A DNA stretch of 64,000 bases from Pyramidobacter porci (GTDB lineage Bacteria; Synergistota; Synergistia; Synergistales; Dethiosulfovibrionaceae). The notes under the pieces were generated by a model. That model had not been told where the DNA came from and did no database searches. It saw only the letters and a list, made by a program, of their open reading frames with translations. The stretch lies in the NCBI RefSeq assembly GCF_009695745.1, contig NZ_VUNH01000013.1:1-64000 (forward strand), in the 5' to 3' direction. The position numbers were made by a program, and so were the translations under genes. Positions 48,028 through 56,333 of this stretch are shown piece by piece. How positions within the stretch are numbered: position 1 is the stretch's first letter; each line of letters opens with the position of its first letter.

Positions 48028-48993
48028 TCAGACGGCCTCCGTGCGGTCAGAATCGAATTTCAGATCGAGAGCTTCTTCGAGGGAGCGGATGCCCACTTCC
48101 ACCTGATCGGCCCCCGGCTCTCTCGTGGTCAGATACTGGAGCGACATGGCCGGCGCCATGACGCAGCGCCCGGCGCGCCCCAGCCGCGACATGGCGCGGA
48201 TGAACTCGTAGGACACGCCGACGACCACGGGGACCAGGCAGACGCGCGAGCCGACGCGCCAGACGATGCCGCCGGGGCCGGCCAGGGAGAAGACGACGAT
48301 GCTGACGATCACGACAATGAGCAAAAACGACGTGCCGCAGCGGGGGTGCAGGCGCGAACAGCGGCACACCGACTCCACCGTCATGGGGCGGCGGGACTCG
48401 TAGGCATTGATGGTCTTGTGTTCGGCTCCGTGGTAGGCAAGCATGCGGGCCATGTCTTTCCACAGGCCGATCATGCCCAGATAGCCGACGAACACCAGGC
48501 CGCGCACGCAGCCTTCGATCAGGTGCCCGCTCCAGGCCGACAGCCCAGCGGCGCGCCGGATCCAGTCGGCGGCGTAGACGGGCAGCACGATGAACAGCCC
48601 GATCACCATGACGGCCGCGACCAAACCGGTGAGAAACACGTCGCGGGTCGTCATCTCGTCATCCTCGCCGAGGGAGAGGCTGGCGGACTTGGACAGCGCC
48701 TTGAAACCTTCGCGCAGCATCTCGATCATGTTGAGGAAGCCGCGGACGACGGGAATTTTGCCCCAGCCCGTCTTGCTCCAGTTTTTGGCGGGCCAGTGCT
48801 CGGTGACGATCTCGCCGTCGGCGCGGCGTACCGCCAGTCCCCAGCGGGTGTAGCCTTTCATGAGCACGCCTTCGATGACGGCCTGCCCCCCCACGGGCAT
48901 GGGCGCGGGAAGGCCGTCTTCCGCTTCCGCGGCAAGGGCCGCCAGCGAGGCGGTCAGTACCGCGAAAAACTTTTTTGCCGCAGAAAAAGTCAC
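48028..48993 (-). CDS. yqhQ: YqhQ family (DUF1385) membrane protein
   Basis: A 321-residue protein with GGQAVIEGVLMKGYTRWGLAVR as the family signature, about five membrane helices, and YHGAEHKTINAYES with SRLHPRCGTSFLL, both DUF1385 hallmarks. The likely start is GTG at 48993, overlapping the thyX stop; it gives about 37 extra residues with a hydrophobic stretch (KKFFAVLTASLAALAA) before the usual family start. Position before prfA-prmC is conserved in many genomes. Function unknown; metal-dependence has been guessed from the His motif. Confidence 0.88.
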   Translation of the reverse strand: MTFSAAKKFFAVLTASLAALAAEAEDGLPAPMPVGGQAVIEGVLMKGYTRWGLAVRRADGEIVTEHWPAKNWSKTGWGKIPVVRGFLNMIEMLREGFKALSKSASLSLGEDDEMTTRDVFLTGLVAAVMVIGLFIVLPVYAADWIRRAAGLSAWSGHLIEGCVRGLVFVGYLGMIGLWKDMARMLAYHGAEHKTINAYESRRPMTVESVCRCSRLHPRCGTSFLLIVVIVSIVVFSLAGPGGIVWRVGSRVCLVPVVVGVSYEFIRAMSRLGRAGRCVMAPAMSLQYLTTREPGADQVEVGIRSLEEALDLKFDSDRTEAV

Positions 48994-49634
48994 TTTGGCG
49001 AGACTCCTTCGAAAACGCCGGCCAGCCACGGTTCCTTCTCCACCAGCAGTTCGGCCATACGGCGCACCATCTCGCGCACTTCCCACTGCGCGCCGGAGAC
49101 GAGCACGCGCTTTTCGTAGATGTCGAGCAGCGAGCGCAGGTTCAGCGTGGTGACGAAATTCGTGCAGATGCCGCCGGGCAGCGCGAAGCGCGCGTCTTCC
49201 ATGGGCGCGCCGGCGGCGACCAGTTCGTCGTAGCTCTTCTGGGCGGCGGCCATGGCGGCCTGGTAGGCGGACAATCTCGCCGGGTCGGCGGCAATCGTGG
49301 GCGGCGTGACGTACTCGAACGTTTGACCGCGCTTTTCCGTGCCTTCGGAGACGTAGCGCTGACTCTGCACCGACAGAGAAACGCCGATGCGGTGGCGGCT
49401 GTACTGCGCCAGCAGCGTGCGCGAGACGCCCGCCACGGCGTAGGTCACGGAGCAGTGCTCCAGCGTGCTGAGATGGCGGGCTTTCAGCAGAAAGTTCACC
49501 AGCTTGAGCATTTTGCCCTCGCTCTCGTCGAGTTCGAAAAGCTCCTGCGGCGCCATGGTGCTGTGGCAGGTACGTCCGGCCGTCCAGATCGTGCGCAGAA
49601 AATCGGGCGTCTTGTTGATAACTTTGATCTCCAT
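48990..49634 (-). CDS. thyX: FAD-dependent thymidylate synthase ThyX
   Basis: A 214-residue flavin-dependent thymidylate synthase making dTMP from dUMP. LEHCSVTYAVAGVSRTLLAQ precedes the substrate-binding RHR motif (SRHRIGVSLSVQSQRYVS, about 78-95). By my count eight residues separate RHR from the final Ser instead of the textbook seven. FALPGGICTNFVTTLNLRSLLDIYEKR follows. ATG has GGAGG. ThyA is therefore probably absent, as in many anaerobes. Confidence 0.95.
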   Translation of the reverse strand: MEIKVINKTPDFLRTIWTAGRTCHSTMAPQELFELDESEGKMLKLVNFLLKARHLSTLEHCSVTYAVAGVSRTLLAQYSRHRIGVSLSVQSQRYVSEGTEKRGQTFEYVTPPTIAADPARLSAYQAAMAAAQKSYDELVAAGAPMEDARFALPGGICTNFVTTLNLRSLLDIYEKRVLVSGAQWEVREMVRRMAELLVEKEPWLAGVFEGVSPK

Positions 49635-49734
49635 CGCTCAAAACCTCCTTTGAACGCCGGGCTCGAAACGGGGACTCGAAAAACGCCCGGCATATTTATA
49701 CAGCAACGCCCCGGCGGGGCGCAAAACGCAGCTG

Positions 49735-49760
49735 AAAAAAAAACGGGGCGCAGGCCCCGT
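49735..49760 (-). terminator. rpmE terminator
   Basis: Minus strand ACGGGGC-CTGC-GCCCCGT followed by eight Ts, a few bases after the rpmE stop. Confidence 0.92.
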
Positions 49761-49764
49761 CTTT

Positions 49765-49998
49765 TTAGTCCGAACTCTCTTCTCTCTGGCCGTAGTTCAT
49801 GCCGGCGTACTTTCTGTTGAACTTCTCGAGGCGGCCGGCTTCGGAAACGACGCGGCTCTTTTTGCCCGTGAAGAAGGGATGACAGGCCGAGCACACGCCG
49901 ACCTTGATCTCCGGGACCGTGGCGCGGGTCGTGAAATGGTTGCCGCAGGCGCAGGTCACCTGGCATTCGACGTAATTGGGATGAATGTCCTTTTTCAT
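49765..49998 (-). CDS. rpmE: 50S ribosomal protein L31 (zinc-binding form)
   Basis: A 77-residue L31 with the CxxC-type set [11 protein letters not shown] and [12 protein letters not shown], so the zinc-binding type. ATG at 49998 follows AGGAGG; the frame is open 12 codons further without support. Ends at a strong terminator and is expressed alone. Confidence 0.95.
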   Translation of the reverse strand: MKKDIHPNYVECQVTCACGNHFTTRATVPEIKVGVCSACHPFFTGKKSRVVSEAGRLEKFNRKYAGMNYGQREESSD

Positions 49999-50117
49999 AC
50001 TTTGTGCACCTCCTAGCGTACAAAGATCTTCCATTTACATTGGTAGAATTTAACACAACTTGAGCTTTCGCGCAAGAGTTGAAAAGTCTCTTCCGGAGGC
50101 GACAGCGCGAAAATAAC

Positions 50118-50735
50118 TTAAATGTGCATGACGCCGACGCCGACGCGCTCGTGATGGGCGATGGCATGAAAGGCCGCATCGCCGACGACGGCCACGGCGA
50201 GCCATTGAGCATTGCGCACGATGGCGATCTTGGCGCCGACACTCGCTTCAAGCAACCCGAAGGGAATGAAGGAATTGAAGGCTTCCTGCGCCGCATGCAT
50301 GAGCGCGTGCATTTCCGAAGCGCTCCTGCGCACGACGCCGCTGTTCAGCGCCGCGCCGACCAGAGCACGGCTGGCCTTCGCGGCAAGCTCGCCGGAAATG
50401 CCGCCCACTTCGGTGGCCACGCTGCACCACCCGCAGGCGCTCAGTGCCTCCTTGATACGGCGCTCTTCGTCGATGCTTTCGGAAAGCGCCAGATAAAGCG
50501 CGGCTTTGGCGGCGTTCCCCGTATCGCTGATGCACATGCGCACCGCCACGTCGCAGAGGGGAAGCCCCACCGCACCGCCGCCGCTTTCCGTTTCGGTTTC
50601 GGCAGCCTGGCAACCGACTTCGCCGTCGGCAGGGGGTAGCGTCTTTCCGCCGACCATCGCAGTCCCCGCGGAAAAAGCTGTGGGATCTTTTTCGTCCGGA
50701 GTTCTCTTCCCCATGAAGATCTCGCTCCAGTTCAT
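50118..50735 (-). CDS. HutP-like regulatory protein
   Basis: A 205-residue protein. Residues 1-55 are a low-similarity polar leader. The rest (DVAVRMCISDTGNAAKAALYLALS ... ACGWCSVATEVGGISGEL ... GLLEASVGAKIAIVRNAQWLAVAV) follows the layout of HutP, an RNA-binding antiterminator that in Bacillus responds to histidine and Mg2+ at the hut operon. The metal-ligand histidines are only partly matched (MHALMHAA and AFHAIAHHE). No histidine-use genes are near. It probably senses a small molecule and acts on RNA, but target and ligand are unknown. Confidence 0.5.
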   Translation of the reverse strand: MNWSEIFMGKRTPDEKDPTAFSAGTAMVGGKTLPPADGEVGCQAAETETESGGGAVGLPLCDVAVRMCISDTGNAAKAALYLALSESIDEERRIKEALSACGWCSVATEVGGISGELAAKASRALVGAALNSGVVRRSASEMHALMHAAQEAFNSFIPFGLLEASVGAKIAIVRNAQWLAVAVVGDAAFHAIAHHERVGVGVMHI

Positions 50736-50824
50736 CCATACCCACCCTCTTTCTTAATTTCTCTCGAAAAAACACCTCCGCCTCTTTTCACCGCCGCAGC
50801 TCCGCGTGCCGTTCCCGGCGGACG

Positions 50825-51886
50825 CTATTCGGTCTTGAATTCCTTCTCGAACGACTGGCCGGAACTCATCAGCACGCCGACCATCTTCAACTGATCGACG
50901 TTGTCGCAGATGATCTTGATGATGCCGGCGATCGGCATGGAAAGCAGCGCTCCCGCCACGCCCCAAAGCCAGCCCCAGAGCAGCAGCGAAACCAGGATCA
51001 TGACCGGGCTCAGATTCATGCTGTCGCCCATCACCTTGGGCGTGATGATGTTGCCGATCGTCACCTGCACCGCCAGAATCACGCCGATCGTCATAAAGAC
51101 CTGCGGCGGAATGCCGAACACACCGCTGGCCGCCGCGGGATAAAACTGTACGACCGAAATCAGGATCGGCGGGACCGAAGCGACGATCGAGCCGACCGTG
51201 GGAACGAAGTTCAGGAAGAACGCCAAAACGCCCCACGTCGGCGCGAAATCGACGCCGATCCAACTCAGCCCCAGCCAGATCAGGATCCCCGTCGCGCCGC
51301 TGATCAGCGTCATCACCGAAAGGAAACGGCCGATCTGCGTCGAGATCGAATCGAGAATGTTCATGACCTGTCCGCTCTTCTGCGGAAACGCCTTGCGCAT
51401 TTTATACTCCACGTAGGGACTGCCGAAGAGAATGAACATCAGAAAGACGATCACCATCACCGTCTTGGACAGGATCGTGACGATCGACCCCGACAGCGCG
51501 ATGATATAGGAACGCAGCGCCCCGCCCCAGTCCACGCCCCGCAGGTAAGTGGCGGTGATGTTGTATTTGGCCGAGAATTGGTTCCAGATGGCGACGAGCT
51601 GTTCGTAGTAGTTCATGAACTTGTCGGCCGAACCGGCGAACAGTTGGCTCAGGAAGCTGCCCGCCTGCGACGTGATGTACAGCAGCAGCGCCAGCAGCAG
51701 AAAAGTGGTTATTTCGACCGGTACTTTCAGGCGCGTCATGAAACGCACGCCCGGCGCCATGATGTACGAAATGATCCAGGCGATGACCAGAGGCAGAAAG
51801 ACGTTTTGCGCCGCCTGAAGCACGACCCCCACGGCAATCACGGTCAGCACGGCGACACAGCCCGTTAGAATTTTCAGATCTTTCAA
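50825..51886 (-). CDS. AI-2E family transporter
   Basis: A roughly 353-residue membrane protein of the AI-2E (UPF0118/PerM) exporter family with about eight helices. LPLVIAWIISYIMAPGVRFM in the N-terminal half, the long amphipathic middle, and the C-terminal FVPTVGSIVASVPPILIS with NIITPKVMGDSMNLSPVMIL are typical. The start is either GTG 51895 or TTG 51886; the latter has AAGGGG at a normal distance. Family members export AI-2, auxin-like or ion substrates; the substrate is not predictable here. Confidence 0.9.
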   Translation of the reverse strand: MKDLKILTGCVAVLTVIAVGVVLQAAQNVFLPLVIAWIISYIMAPGVRFMTRLKVPVEITTFLLLALLLYITSQAGSFLSQLFAGSADKFMNYYEQLVAIWNQFSAKYNITATYLRGVDWGGALRSYIIALSGSIVTILSKTVMVIVFLMFILFGSPYVEYKMRKAFPQKSGQVMNILDSISTQIGRFLSVMTLISGATGILIWLGLSWIGVDFAPTWGVLAFFLNFVPTVGSIVASVPPILISVVQFYPAAASGVFGIPPQVFMTIGVILAVQVTIGNIITPKVMGDSMNLSPVMILVSLLLWGWLWGVAGALLSMPIAGIIKIICDNVDQLKMVGVLMSSGQSFEKEFKTE

Positions 51887-51954
51887 CTTTCGCACCCCTT
51901 CTTCAGAAAATCAAAATCTCCGATCTTTTTCATATTATATCCATATTCGCTCAT

Positions 51955-51993
51955 AAAAAAAAGGACGCCTTTGCAAAAAAGGCGTCCTTTTTT
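51955..51993. terminator. Bidirectional terminator
   Basis: AAGGACGCCTT pairs with AAGGCGTCCTT, flanked by runs of A and T, after grdB on the minus strand. Confidence 0.94.
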
Positions 51994-52028
51994 AGGTTTC
52001 GAATATCTCTCTGACCGTCGAGAGGCGC

Positions 52029-53339
52029 TTAGTCCTCCGTGAAAACAGTCTGCTCGGTCACCGGGGTCTGCAGAGCCTTGAGAGCGCGAGTGACCAGGCG
52101 GTAACGAAGCGCGAACTCCTCCTCGGGCTTCAGCGCGGGGTTGCCGAGCGGGTGAGGAATGGCCACGGTGGGAATCAGACGGTTGGCGCCGACGCTCAGA
52201 GAGATCGGCACGATCGTCAGCATGTGGACCACGGGGACGTCGGCATTCTCTTCAATAGCTTTGACCATCGTTGCACCGCAACGAGTGCAAGTGCCTCAGG
52301 TGGAGGTGAGAATGACCGCGTCGACCTTGCCGTGCAGCTTCTGGCCGATCTCCGTGCCGAAACGCTTGGCGTTGGCGACGCCGGTGCCGTTGCCGACGGT
52401 GGTGTAGAAGAAATCGTAAAGTTTGCCGATCTTGTGTTCCTTCTCCAGCTTGCGCATCACGTCGACGGGAAGCACGCGGTCGGGATCCTCGTTGGCGTAG
52501 GTCTGATCGTAGCCGCCGTGAGCGGTCTGATACTCGCCCTGCTTCAGATCCTCGACGCCGGCGATGTTGTACTCGCCGTAGTTCTGGGCGCTGGAAGCAG
52601 CGATGTGGTCGGGGTTGCCGAAGGGCACGATACCGCCGGAAGTGACGAGGGCGATCGTGGCCTTGGTGACGTCCTTGAGCGCCGGACGGGGTTCGACGCG
52701 GTCGAAGACGGGCATCTTGTACTCGGTCTCGAACTTCTCGCCCTTGAGCTTGCTGATCAGCATCTTCACGGCGCGCTCCGCGCCGACTTCGTCGTAGAAC
52801 TTGTTGACGCGCACGCCGCGCTCGATATAGCCTTCGGCGGCGGGAGCGCCGAGCTTTTCGCCCTTCATCTGGCGCAGGATGATGCTGGCCATGACGGGTA
52901 CGGCCTTGCCCAGTCCGCGGGCGCTGTCGGCGGCGCTGACAATGTAGGTGTACTTCTTGTACAGGTCGACGCCGGGGTTCTCGACGTACATGGCGGAAAC
53001 GGTGGGAATGCCCAGCTTCTCGCCCACGGCCTTGCAGACGGCGCCGCAGGCGGTGCCGTAACGGCCGGCGTTGAAAGCGGGACCGGCGACGAAGCCGTCG
53101 GCGCCGAACTTCTTCACGGCCTCGACCACGAAGTCGGAAGCGGCGTCCATGTTCTCGGCGAAATAGGAGTCGCCGCAGATGACGGTGGCCACAATATCGG
53201 CCTCGCCCTTGAAAGCGTTCTTCAGGGCCAGACCGGGGCCGACGACGCCTTCGCGCACTTCGGGCGCGATGTCGGCCTTTTCTTCTCCGCCGATGCCGGC
53301 GAAGAACTGGTTGATATAATGAACTACTTTATAAGTCAT
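52029..53339 (-). CDS. grdB: Glycine/sarcosine/betaine reductase component B, selenoprotein GrdB
   Basis: A 436-residue selenoprotein read through an in-frame TGA at 52296-52298 (codon 348). Upstream codons end VDAVILTST and downstream codons begin GTCTRCGATMVKAIE, exactly the GrdB/F/H active site U-x2-C-x2-C. Treated naively the gene splits into 347- and 79-residue frames. GDSYFAENMDAASDFVVEAV and PSRP-free GGYDQTYANEDPDRVLPVD are family features. It binds substrate and forms the selenoprotein half of component B with GrdE products. ATG follows AAGGAGGGG. The glycine riboswitch upstream suggests glycine over betaine or sarcosine. Confidence 0.95.
52271..52298 (-). promoter_or_regulatory. Selenocysteine UGA and putative bSECIS hairpin
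   Basis: The TGA (52296-52298) is followed on the minus strand, five bases later, by TTGCAC-N8-GTGCAA (52271-52290), a six-pair stem whose loop contains TCGTTGCG. This is a plausible bacterial SECIS for SelB. It overlaps coding sequence for the CxxC residues. Confidence 0.75.
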
Positions 53340-53388
53340 AAGTTCCCCTCCTTAAGAGTCTGTCCTGGGAAAAAGGGATTCTTCGCCG

Positions 53389-54681
53389 CTAGATCGTGTA
53401 AGCGCCGTTTTTGGTGAAGCCGACTTCACTCGTGGCGCCGGTGATGATCTGGATCTCGGCGAAGATGCTGCCGTCTTCCTTCAGCGAGCCGAAGAAACCG
53501 CCGGCCATGACGTCGGCGAACTGCGTGTCGCCGATGATCCTGTCCATCGGGGGCAGGGTGATGGTGGCGTTGGCGTTGCCGGCGGTGACGCAGGCGTCGC
53601 CCTCGGGGCAGGTGTCGGCCAGAGACTGGGAGGCGCCGTCGCGGTTAGCGTATTCGTCGGTGACGAGGACGGTCTTGATGCCCTTGCGCTCGCACTTCCA
53701 GCAGTTCATGACCAGGTCGGCGTCGGGGTTGCCGAAGCCTTCCTCGGAGATGACGGCCGCGTCGGCGCCAAGAGTCTGGGCCAGCTTGACGGCGTAGGAG
53801 CTGCTGCGCTTCTTGTCGGCCAGCGTTACGTTCTCGTTGGTAATGACGACGCCGATGAAGTTCAGATCCTTGCCGTGGTGCTCGTAGAGGCTCTTGATGA
53901 TGGGGTTGTTCAGATGCACGTAAGTGCTGTTCTTGTCGCAGGCGGAAACGCAGTTGCCGGAGCAGATGGCGCCGTCCATGACTTCGGTGGCGTTGATCAC
54001 CGAGGGGATGATCTTCTTGGCGTCGACACCGTAGACATAGGTATCGTGAAGCAGGCCCTGAGTCTGCAGCATGTAGATGTAGGCGACCTTGGGAAGCCCG
54101 GGGTAGGCGGCCAGGGCATCCTTGTAGCAGGGAGCCTCGAACGTCTCAACCTTGTCGGCCGTGAATCCGGCCTTTTTGATCTGCTGGGCGATGAAAACGG
54201 CGGCCTTCAGTCCAGCCATGCGGCAGCTCGTCTCGCGGTTGTGGTTCTCAAGCCCCTCAACGGGGTTCAGGACCAGAACGATGTTCTTGGTCTTGGAGAA
54301 CGGCGTCAGTTCGGCGCCGGGGCCGGACATGTCGACGATGCCTTCCTGAGGAGCGATAAGGCGGCCGGTGGTAACCACGGCGGCGCCGTCGAGGACCAGC
54401 GTGGAGCCTTCGCCGACGGTGTCGACGTCGCCGATCATGCCGGGGAACACCTCGTTGGTTCCCTCGATCTTGCAGCGGGGTTCGACAACGTCCTTGACGG
54501 GCATGATGCGGGTCTTCTCGCCCGGATGGGCCAGTTCCACATCGACACTGGCGAGACGATCGTCATCCATCAGATGGTCGATGATGGCCTTCTTGTTGAT
54601 GGTGAGCACCCCGCCCTTGACGGAGAATTCGTCTCCAAACGCGATCTTGTCAATCTTTACCTTATGGAGTTCAAGCTTCAA
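53389..54681 (-). CDS. grdE: Glycine reductase component B proprotein GrdE
   Basis: A 430-residue proprotein that is cleaved to give the pyruvoyl-bearing and small subunits of component B. The conserved cleavage region GAICSGNCVSACDKN is at about 238-252, with Cys240 the likely pyruvoyl-forming residue. Start is TTG at 54681, in KLELHKVKIDKIAFGDE, after GGGAGGAG; the longer frame upstream lacks a site. The pyruvoyl group forms a Schiff base with glycine. Encoded between grdX and grdB. Confidence 0.93.
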   Translation of the reverse strand: MKLELHKVKIDKIAFGDEFSVKGGVLTINKKAIIDHLMDDDRLASVDVELAHPGEKTRIMPVKDVVEPRCKIEGTNEVFPGMIGDVDTVGEGSTLVLDGAAVVTTGRLIAPQEGIVDMSGPGAELTPFSKTKNIVLVLNPVEGLENHNRETSCRMAGLKAAVFIAQQIKKAGFTADKVETFEAPCYKDALAAYPGLPKVAYIYMLQTQGLLHDTYVYGVDAKKIIPSVINATEVMDGAICSGNCVSACDKNSTYVHLNNPIIKSLYEHHGKDLNFIGVVITNENVTLADKKRSSSYAVKLAQTLGADAAVISEEGFGNPDADLVMNCWKCERKGIKTVLVTDEYANRDGASQSLADTCPEGDACVTAGNANATITLPPMDRIIGDTQFADVMAGGFFGSLKEDGSIFAEIQIITGATSEVGFTKNGAYTI

Positions 54682-54838
54682 GATAACTCCTCCCTTCTGA
54701 ATGTTACCCATGCCCCTCCTCGGGGCACTGATGCCGGAAAATCCGGCGGCGCGCGGTACCTGTATCGTTTAGATCATGGCCAGAAACGGTTCCACGCTCT
54801 GCCCAGCGGAGGGAAACGTTTCGTGCCCGGATAAAACG

Positions 54839-55228
54839 CTAGTGGATCAGATTGTTCTTGAGAAGCGTCTCCTTCATCAGCTCGAAGTCGATCTCGGAAC
54901 AGTCTGCGGCCATCCGGGACGGCGTCTGCTCCGGAGTCAGCGGATAAGGATCGTTCGTGTAGACGAGCGCGGCTTCTTCGATCAGGTTGAGGCCGTATTC
55001 GTCGAATCCCGCCTTTTCGTCTTTTTTCATCAGCAGCGTGCGGAACGGCTGCTGGTGCGGCCGGAAGTTGCCGTACAGGGGATGATTCTGCAAGGCCCAG
55101 CCCTGGTGGATCAGATCGCGCCCGGCGGTAATAACGTCCTTTCCGGCGCCGCCGACGAACTGCACGGGCAAATCGGTCCGGTCTTTGTAGCGCGGGTTGT
55201 TCGTGAGCAAAATAAAACGACAGGACAC
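54839..55228 (-). CDS. grdX: GrdX protein
   Basis: A 129-residue soluble protein found at the front of glycine and betaine reductase operons. The SCRFILLTNNPRYKD start and LPVQFVGGAGKDVITAGRDLIHQGW region are family typical. I place the start at GTG 55228, eight bases after GAGAGG; the frame opens earlier at 55276, and an ATG eight codons upstream is possible. It lies directly downstream of the glycine riboswitch. Its function is not established. Its stop is TAG. Confidence 0.85.
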   Translation of the reverse strand: MSCRFILLTNNPRYKDRTDLPVQFVGGAGKDVITAGRDLIHQGWALQNHPLYGNFRPHQQPFRTLLMKKDEKAGFDEYGLNLIEEAALVYTNDPYPLTPEQTPSRMAADCSEIDFELMKETLLKNNLIH

Positions 55229-55296
55229 CACGTTCACCTCTCTGGCGCTCATGTGTCTCTGTCGTACGATTTGCACGTATGTTCAGAGCGGCGTCC

Positions 55297-55402
55297 GCTC
55301 GGGATCCTTTGTGCCTGAGAGTTTCCGCAATGGAAAAGCGTTTTGCGTTGCCCCTTCGGCGTCCGACCCTCACAAAACAGGCCGGGATCTCTCTCCCGAA
55401 TT
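55297..55402 (-). ncRNA. Glycine riboswitch (single aptamer)
   Basis: On the minus strand the conserved gcvT-motif elements occur in order: TTCGGGAGAGAGATCCCGG (opening stem), GACGCCGAAGGGGCAA (core), a variable arm, and AAACTCTCAGGCACAAAGGA (closing core), then CCCGAG. Only one aptamer is visible. It ends about 70 bases before the grdX start, so glycine could control expression of the grd genes. The expression platform was not resolved. Confidence 0.93.
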
Positions 55403-55417
55403 TCTTTCGCCGTGTTC

Positions 55418-55445
55418 ATTTTACAACCAACGAGAAAAAGTTCAA
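55418..55445 (-). promoter_or_regulatory. grd operon promoter
   Basis: TTGAAC (55440-55445) and TAAAAT (55418-55423), 16-base spacer. Transcription would begin just before the riboswitch. Confidence 0.6.
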
Positions 55446-55720
55446 GTTTTTTACGATCGATCAGTAATGTTTTTTATGAAAGAGCAGTTGATCTAAAAGT
55501 ACGAGGAATACACCAAAACCGCGAAAAGACAAATTTATTTTGTGCAGTTTAACCAAACATCGCGAAGGAAGAAATATTCTTACGACATTCTGCCACAACA
55601 TAAAGATTTACGACCTTTATTTTCCATTCAAAAATACAAACTCATTCACGACAAAAATCCCCTGCGACGAAAACCCTCTCCACACCGATTTCCGATCCAG
55701 AACTTGTGCGAGATCCAATA
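55446..55720. other. AT-rich gene-free region
   Basis: About 275 bases of unusually AT-rich DNA upstream of the grd promoter. No gene, tRNA or further riboswitch aptamer was recognised; in particular no grdA-like selenoprotein frame is present. It may hold an upstream activation or regulator site. Confidence 0.6.
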
Positions 55721-55753
55721 AAAAAGCCCGCGCGAAAAAACGCGCGGGCTTTT
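55721..55753 (-). terminator. Thioredoxin gene terminator
   Basis: AAAAGCCCGCGCG pairs with CGCGCGGGCTTTT, immediately downstream of the thioredoxin stop on the minus strand. Confidence 0.93.
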
Positions 55754-55767
55754 GCAGTTAATCGAGG

Positions 55768-56094
55768 TTATTCGCAGAGCTTCTTGACGTTCTCTTCGAT
55801 CTGCTCGATGGTGACCGTGTCACCGCTCAGACGGGCCACTTCGGCGCCGTCCTTGAAGAACAGGAACGAAGGAAGGCTCATGACTTTAAGGGCCATGGCG
55901 ACACGGCGGCCGCCGGCGATGTTAACCTTGCACAGATCGACCTTGTCAGCATATTTCTCGGCGAGAGCTTCGACGCTGGGCATCAGGGCAAGGCAATGAG
56001 TGCACTTGGGGCCCCAGAAATCCATAAACATGGGTTTGTTTTTGCTGGCTTCGATTGCCGCTTCATACGTCTCTTTCGTAAGTTCAACTGCCAT
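55768..56094 (-). CDS. Thioredoxin with atypical CTHC active site (glycine-reductase-associated)
   Basis: A 108-residue thioredoxin fold. Instead of WCGPC the active site reads FWGPKCTHC, with cysteines at 31 and 34. Later landmarks are KVNIAGGRRVAMALKVMSLPSFLFFKDG with the cis-Pro region (MSLPS) intact. Variant thioredoxins of this type are known beside glycine reductase genes, where they pass electrons from TrxB to selenoprotein A. It has its own promoter and terminator and lies directly upstream of the grd unit. Activity is inferred from context. Confidence 0.88.
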   Translation of the reverse strand: MAVELTKETYEAAIEASKNKPMFMDFWGPKCTHCLALMPSVEALAEKYADKVDLCKVNIAGGRRVAMALKVMSLPSFLFFKDGAEVARLSGDTVTIEQIEENVKKLCE

Positions 56095-56155
56095 AGTAAA
56101 TCCACTCCTTGAAAGATGTTTTTGTCCGCGCAGTTCATGCGCCCTTTACCGTCTC

Positions 56156-56183
56156 ATTTTAACGCCAGAATCGGTTACGTCAA
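56156..56183 (-). promoter_or_regulatory. Thioredoxin promoter
   Basis: TTGACG (56178-56183) and TAAAAT (56156-56161), 16-base spacer. The same spacing and -10 occur at the grd promoter, hinting at parallel expression. Confidence 0.65.
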
Positions 56184-56333
56184 TGACGCAAAATGAATAA
56201 GATCTAAACGCCTCAAAGTTCAAACATGCAACAAATTGGAAAAGCGTTTCGGACGGGGCGCGGCTGCCGTGCGGCGAAAACGTTTCGCCGTTGTATAATT
56301 GACGGAGAGTTTCAGAAAAAGGGGGGCGGACAG

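Noticed and set aside
52029-53339. Two separate genes (347 and 79 residues) instead of one
   Set aside because: The junction is the classic GrdB selenocysteine site with CxxC downstream and a hairpin; it is one selenoprotein gene.
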